Source: an uncultured Bacteroidota bacterium (lineage in GTDB: Bacteria; Bacteroidota; Bacteroidia; Chitinophagales; S012-47). From it: a stretch of DNA of 8,478 bases. The translations under genes were made by a program, and so were the position numbers. The notes under the pieces were generated by a model. That model did not search any database and was not told where the DNA came from. It saw only the letters and a program-made list of their open reading frames with translations. The first letter of the stretch is position 1; each line of letters opens with the position of its first letter. Shown here piece by piece: positions 6,614 through 8,478 of the stretch. The stretch lies in NCBI GenBank assembly GCA_913062655.1, contig CAJXXO010000100.1:1-8478 (forward strand), written 5' to 3'.

Positions 6614-8478
6614 CTACTGTATCACCTGTATCGGCTGGCGATGGATGGGTTGCCCCTGGTCATTCCGTACTTGCAACCAATAAGTTCCGGCCGCCCATTT
6701 TTGTACATCGATTTGCAATGGTTCCACCAGAGTACTGGTTGACTGATACACTATTTGGCCGAGGGCATTGACTACCTGCAGATGCCACTTACCCGCGAGA
6801 GCTCCTTGCCATTCTAGAATAACATGTTCTCGTGCTGGTACTGGATAGATTCTCAATGAATCAATTCCATTTATGGGCGACAAACTCGTAAAAATGAAAG
6901 GATCTGAAATTGAACTGCAGTCATTGTGATTGGTAATCTCTACAGTGTAGCTACCTGGTTGAACCATTGTAATACTACGATCAGTTTCACCGATTATGAT
7001 ATTTCCATCTCTATACCATTGATAGCTGTAGCCTACTGGTGCTGAAAGCATAGTTCCGGAGACCACAATGATCGGCTTCGGTGGTTTAGCGAACACTGTA
7101 ACCGAATCTACCATGCTATCCAAACAGCCCAAGTTTGAAGCCAAAAATTGCCATACTTCATATGTTCCGGGTCCGGTGTAAATATGTCTAGGTTGAGATT
7201 TTGTACTAAAACTTCCATCTCCAAAACTGTAGCCATATGAAGCGGTAGTGCCATTCGGTGTAAAACTTAAGTCATCAATTTTAATAGTATCACCATCACA
7301 AACATCTTGTACATGAAATAGAGGTACGGGTCTGTAAAACACCGTGACATCGCGATAGGTAGTATCAGCACATCCATTCTGGCTTGTGGCAATGAGCATA
7401 ACATGATTTTTTCCTCCATTACTAAAAATGTAATAGGGATCTTCCAATTTGGAAGTATCTCCATTACCGAAATGCCATGTCCAATTGACAATTGTATCAT
7501 TTGAGATTTTACTGAGGTTTTCAAAGTATATGGTATCGCCCGCACAAGCACTATCTGAAGTAAAGTTTGCAACCGGCTTGACTAATGATTCTATTGTTTT
7601 CTGCAGGGAGTCAGCAGCTTTACCCAGATCGTTATTTACATTCAGTCGCACATGTATGCTGTATGAGCCTGACGAGGAAAAATTAAAGGTTGGAGATAAG
7701 ACCAATTCAACGGTATCTCCCCTTGGTATAAAACTATTCACAGTATCATAAAACAAGGAACCACTATCAACCGTCCAATTGAAGTTCAAAGCGTAATCCA
7801 AAGCATCCGCATGATTAACCAAAGAAACTAAAATAGACTCATCATCAACACAACCGGTATTTGGAGACACAATTTCTACCAAGCTGATATCTACTTCTAC
7901 TTCGTCAGCTCCGATAAAAGGGCTTATATCTCGAGAATGTCCGTCAATATCAGTTGGCACATCGCTTAGCAGATTGATACCTGCATCTTTAAGTACTGAT
8001 GAGGACAAGTGTGGATCCCAGGGTCTAATGAACTCTGGGTCAACTGATATACTACTTGCATCCTGTCCGCTAATGGATTTCCAGTCAAGTAAATTTGCAG
8101 CATTAGCACCACCCCATCTCCCAAAAGAGCTGACCGGACCAAAAAAATTATTGAAGTCTAGTTCAACTCCATTACAGTTTTTTACTTCAATAATACTCCC
8201 AGATTGCAAGTAATTAGTAAATATATTATTTTTCAATATAATAGAATCAGATTTATCAATCAATACCGACATATTATTATGTGCTTTTATAGTATTATGG
8301 TACACTTCTACATCCTGACTGTTTTCAATACGCATTTGATAGTTAGCTATCCCCTTTTCTGAAACCAACATATTATTGAATAGTTGGGCGGGGGTATTAC
8401 TACTGGGCTTGATACCCCTCAGATCCAAACCCCGAGCACTAGCATTATGGATAAAGTTTCTTTTAATTGTAATACCAT
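6614..8478 (-). CDS. Beta-helix/PKD surface protein with T9SS sorting domain, 5' end outside the window
   Basis: The frame is open to the window edge, so the true start is upstream of 8478; the in-frame TTG at 8428 is internal. The visible 620 residues contain, in order: parallel beta-helix repeats (about 1-125, units such as RIENSQDVEVYHNTI and LIDKSDSIILKNNIF); a segment ending DIDGHSRDISPFIGADE (176-192), the phrase that often closes such beta-helix domains in Bacteroidota; an Ig-like region (about 200-298); two PKD modules (300-463) with WHFGNGD and YSFGDGS cores; an Ig-like module with YSYQWYRDGN (about 464-527); and a type A sorting domain (about 537-620, LRIYPVPA, VVNALGQIV, AGTYWLQV). 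It is presumably exported by the Sec system and then the T9SS to the cell surface or medium. Beta-helix proteins are often polysaccharide lyases or glycan binders, but no catalytic motif is visible. The coding sequence is AT-rich except in the sorting domain. Confidence 0.9.
   Translation of the reverse strand, partial: GITIKRNFIHNASARGLDLRGIKPSSNTPAQLFNNMLVSEKGIANYQMRIENSQDVEVYHNTIKAHNNMSVLIDKSDSIILKNNIFTNYLQSGSIIEVKNCNGVELDFNNFFGPVSSFGRWGGANAANLLDWKSISGQDASSISVDPEFIRPWDPHLSSSVLKDAGINLLSDVPTDIDGHSRDISPFIGADEVEVDISLVEIVSPNTGCVDDESILVSLVNHADALDYALNFNWTVDSGSLFYDTVNSFIPRGDTVELVLSPTFNFSSSGSYSIHVRLNVNNDLGKAADSLQKTIESLVKPVANFTSDSACAGDTIYFENLSKISNDTIVNWTWHFGNGDTSKLEDPYYIFSNGGKNHVMLIATSQNGCADTTYRDVTVFYRPVPLFHVQDVCDGDTIKIDDLSFTPNGTTASYGYSFGDGSFSTKSQPRHIYTGPGTYEVWQFLASNLGCLDSMVDSVTVFAKPPKPIIVVSGTMLSAPVGYSYQWYRDGNIIIGETDRSITMVQPGSYTVEITNHNDCSSISDPFIFTSLSPINGIDSLRIYPVPAREHVILEWQGALAGKWHLQVVNALGQIVYQSTSTLVEPLQIDVQKWAAGTYWLQVRNDQGQPIHRQPIQVIQ
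7088..7579 (-). repeat. Two PKD modules with an exact 82-residue period
   Basis: At protein level the segment holds two modules of 82 residues each (7334-7579, then 7088-7333 in reading order). They start at KPVANF and RPVPLF, and the following KPPKPI is again 82 residues on. Each has a CxGDTI motif, a (F/W)GxGD-type core and an xGC-x-D cysteine exactly 58 residues after the first cysteine, which suggests one disulfide per module. The DNA copies have diverged and are not an obvious nucleotide repeat. Confidence 0.8.

Noticed and set aside
7267..7751. Overlapping open frames on both strands inside the large cargo gene
   Set aside because: They have no coherent domain content and lie over the well-supported PKD and Ig-like coding frame.
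8426..8428. TTG as the start of the large T9SS cargo gene
   Set aside because: The frame stays open to the window edge with more beta-helix-like sequence (GITIKRNFIHNASARG), and no signal peptide follows the TTG, so this is an internal codon.

Overview
The window looks like a chromosomal segment of a Bacteroidota bacterium. Two encoded proteins end in type A sorting domains of the type IX secretion system (T9SS). The first gene is a DUF4293-like membrane protein, a family I know from Bacteroidota. Several gene starts have the Bacteroidota -7 promoter word TAnnTTTG upstream and no clear Shine-Dalgarno sequence. I cannot place it below phylum with confidence.

Layout. (1) 1-324, minus: the N-terminal 108 residues of a DUF4293-like membrane protein, cut by the window edge. 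(2) 325-395: a short divergent promoter region in which two -7 boxes on opposite strands touch. (3) 396-4104, plus: three tightly packed genes, a PcaF/PaaJ-like thiolase, the tRNA pseudouridine synthase truA and an ABC exporter half-transporter. They are separated by 7 and 3 bases and are probably one operon. (4) 4133-5011, minus: a small secreted T9SS cargo protein, convergent with the ABC gene. (5) 5158-6444, minus: type II citrate synthase gltA, with its own promoter and a strong terminator. (6) 6614-8478, minus: a large surface or secreted protein with a parallel beta-helix, an Ig-like region, two PKD modules, another Ig-like module and a T9SS sorting domain. Its N-terminus lies outside the window, and a strong terminator follows it.

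How the genes fit together. Most of the window is housekeeping: central carbon metabolism (citrate synthase, thiolase), tRNA modification and membrane export. The two T9SS cargo genes flank gltA and are visibly more AT-rich than the housekeeping genes. The exception is the sorting-domain end of the larger one, which has the GC level of the housekeeping genes.

I found no RNA genes, CRISPR arrays, insertion sequences, phage or defence genes, and I do not see a new multi-gene system here. The most unusual points are the compositional break at the sorting-domain junction of the large protein, its exact 82-residue PKD period, and the back-to-back promoter boxes.
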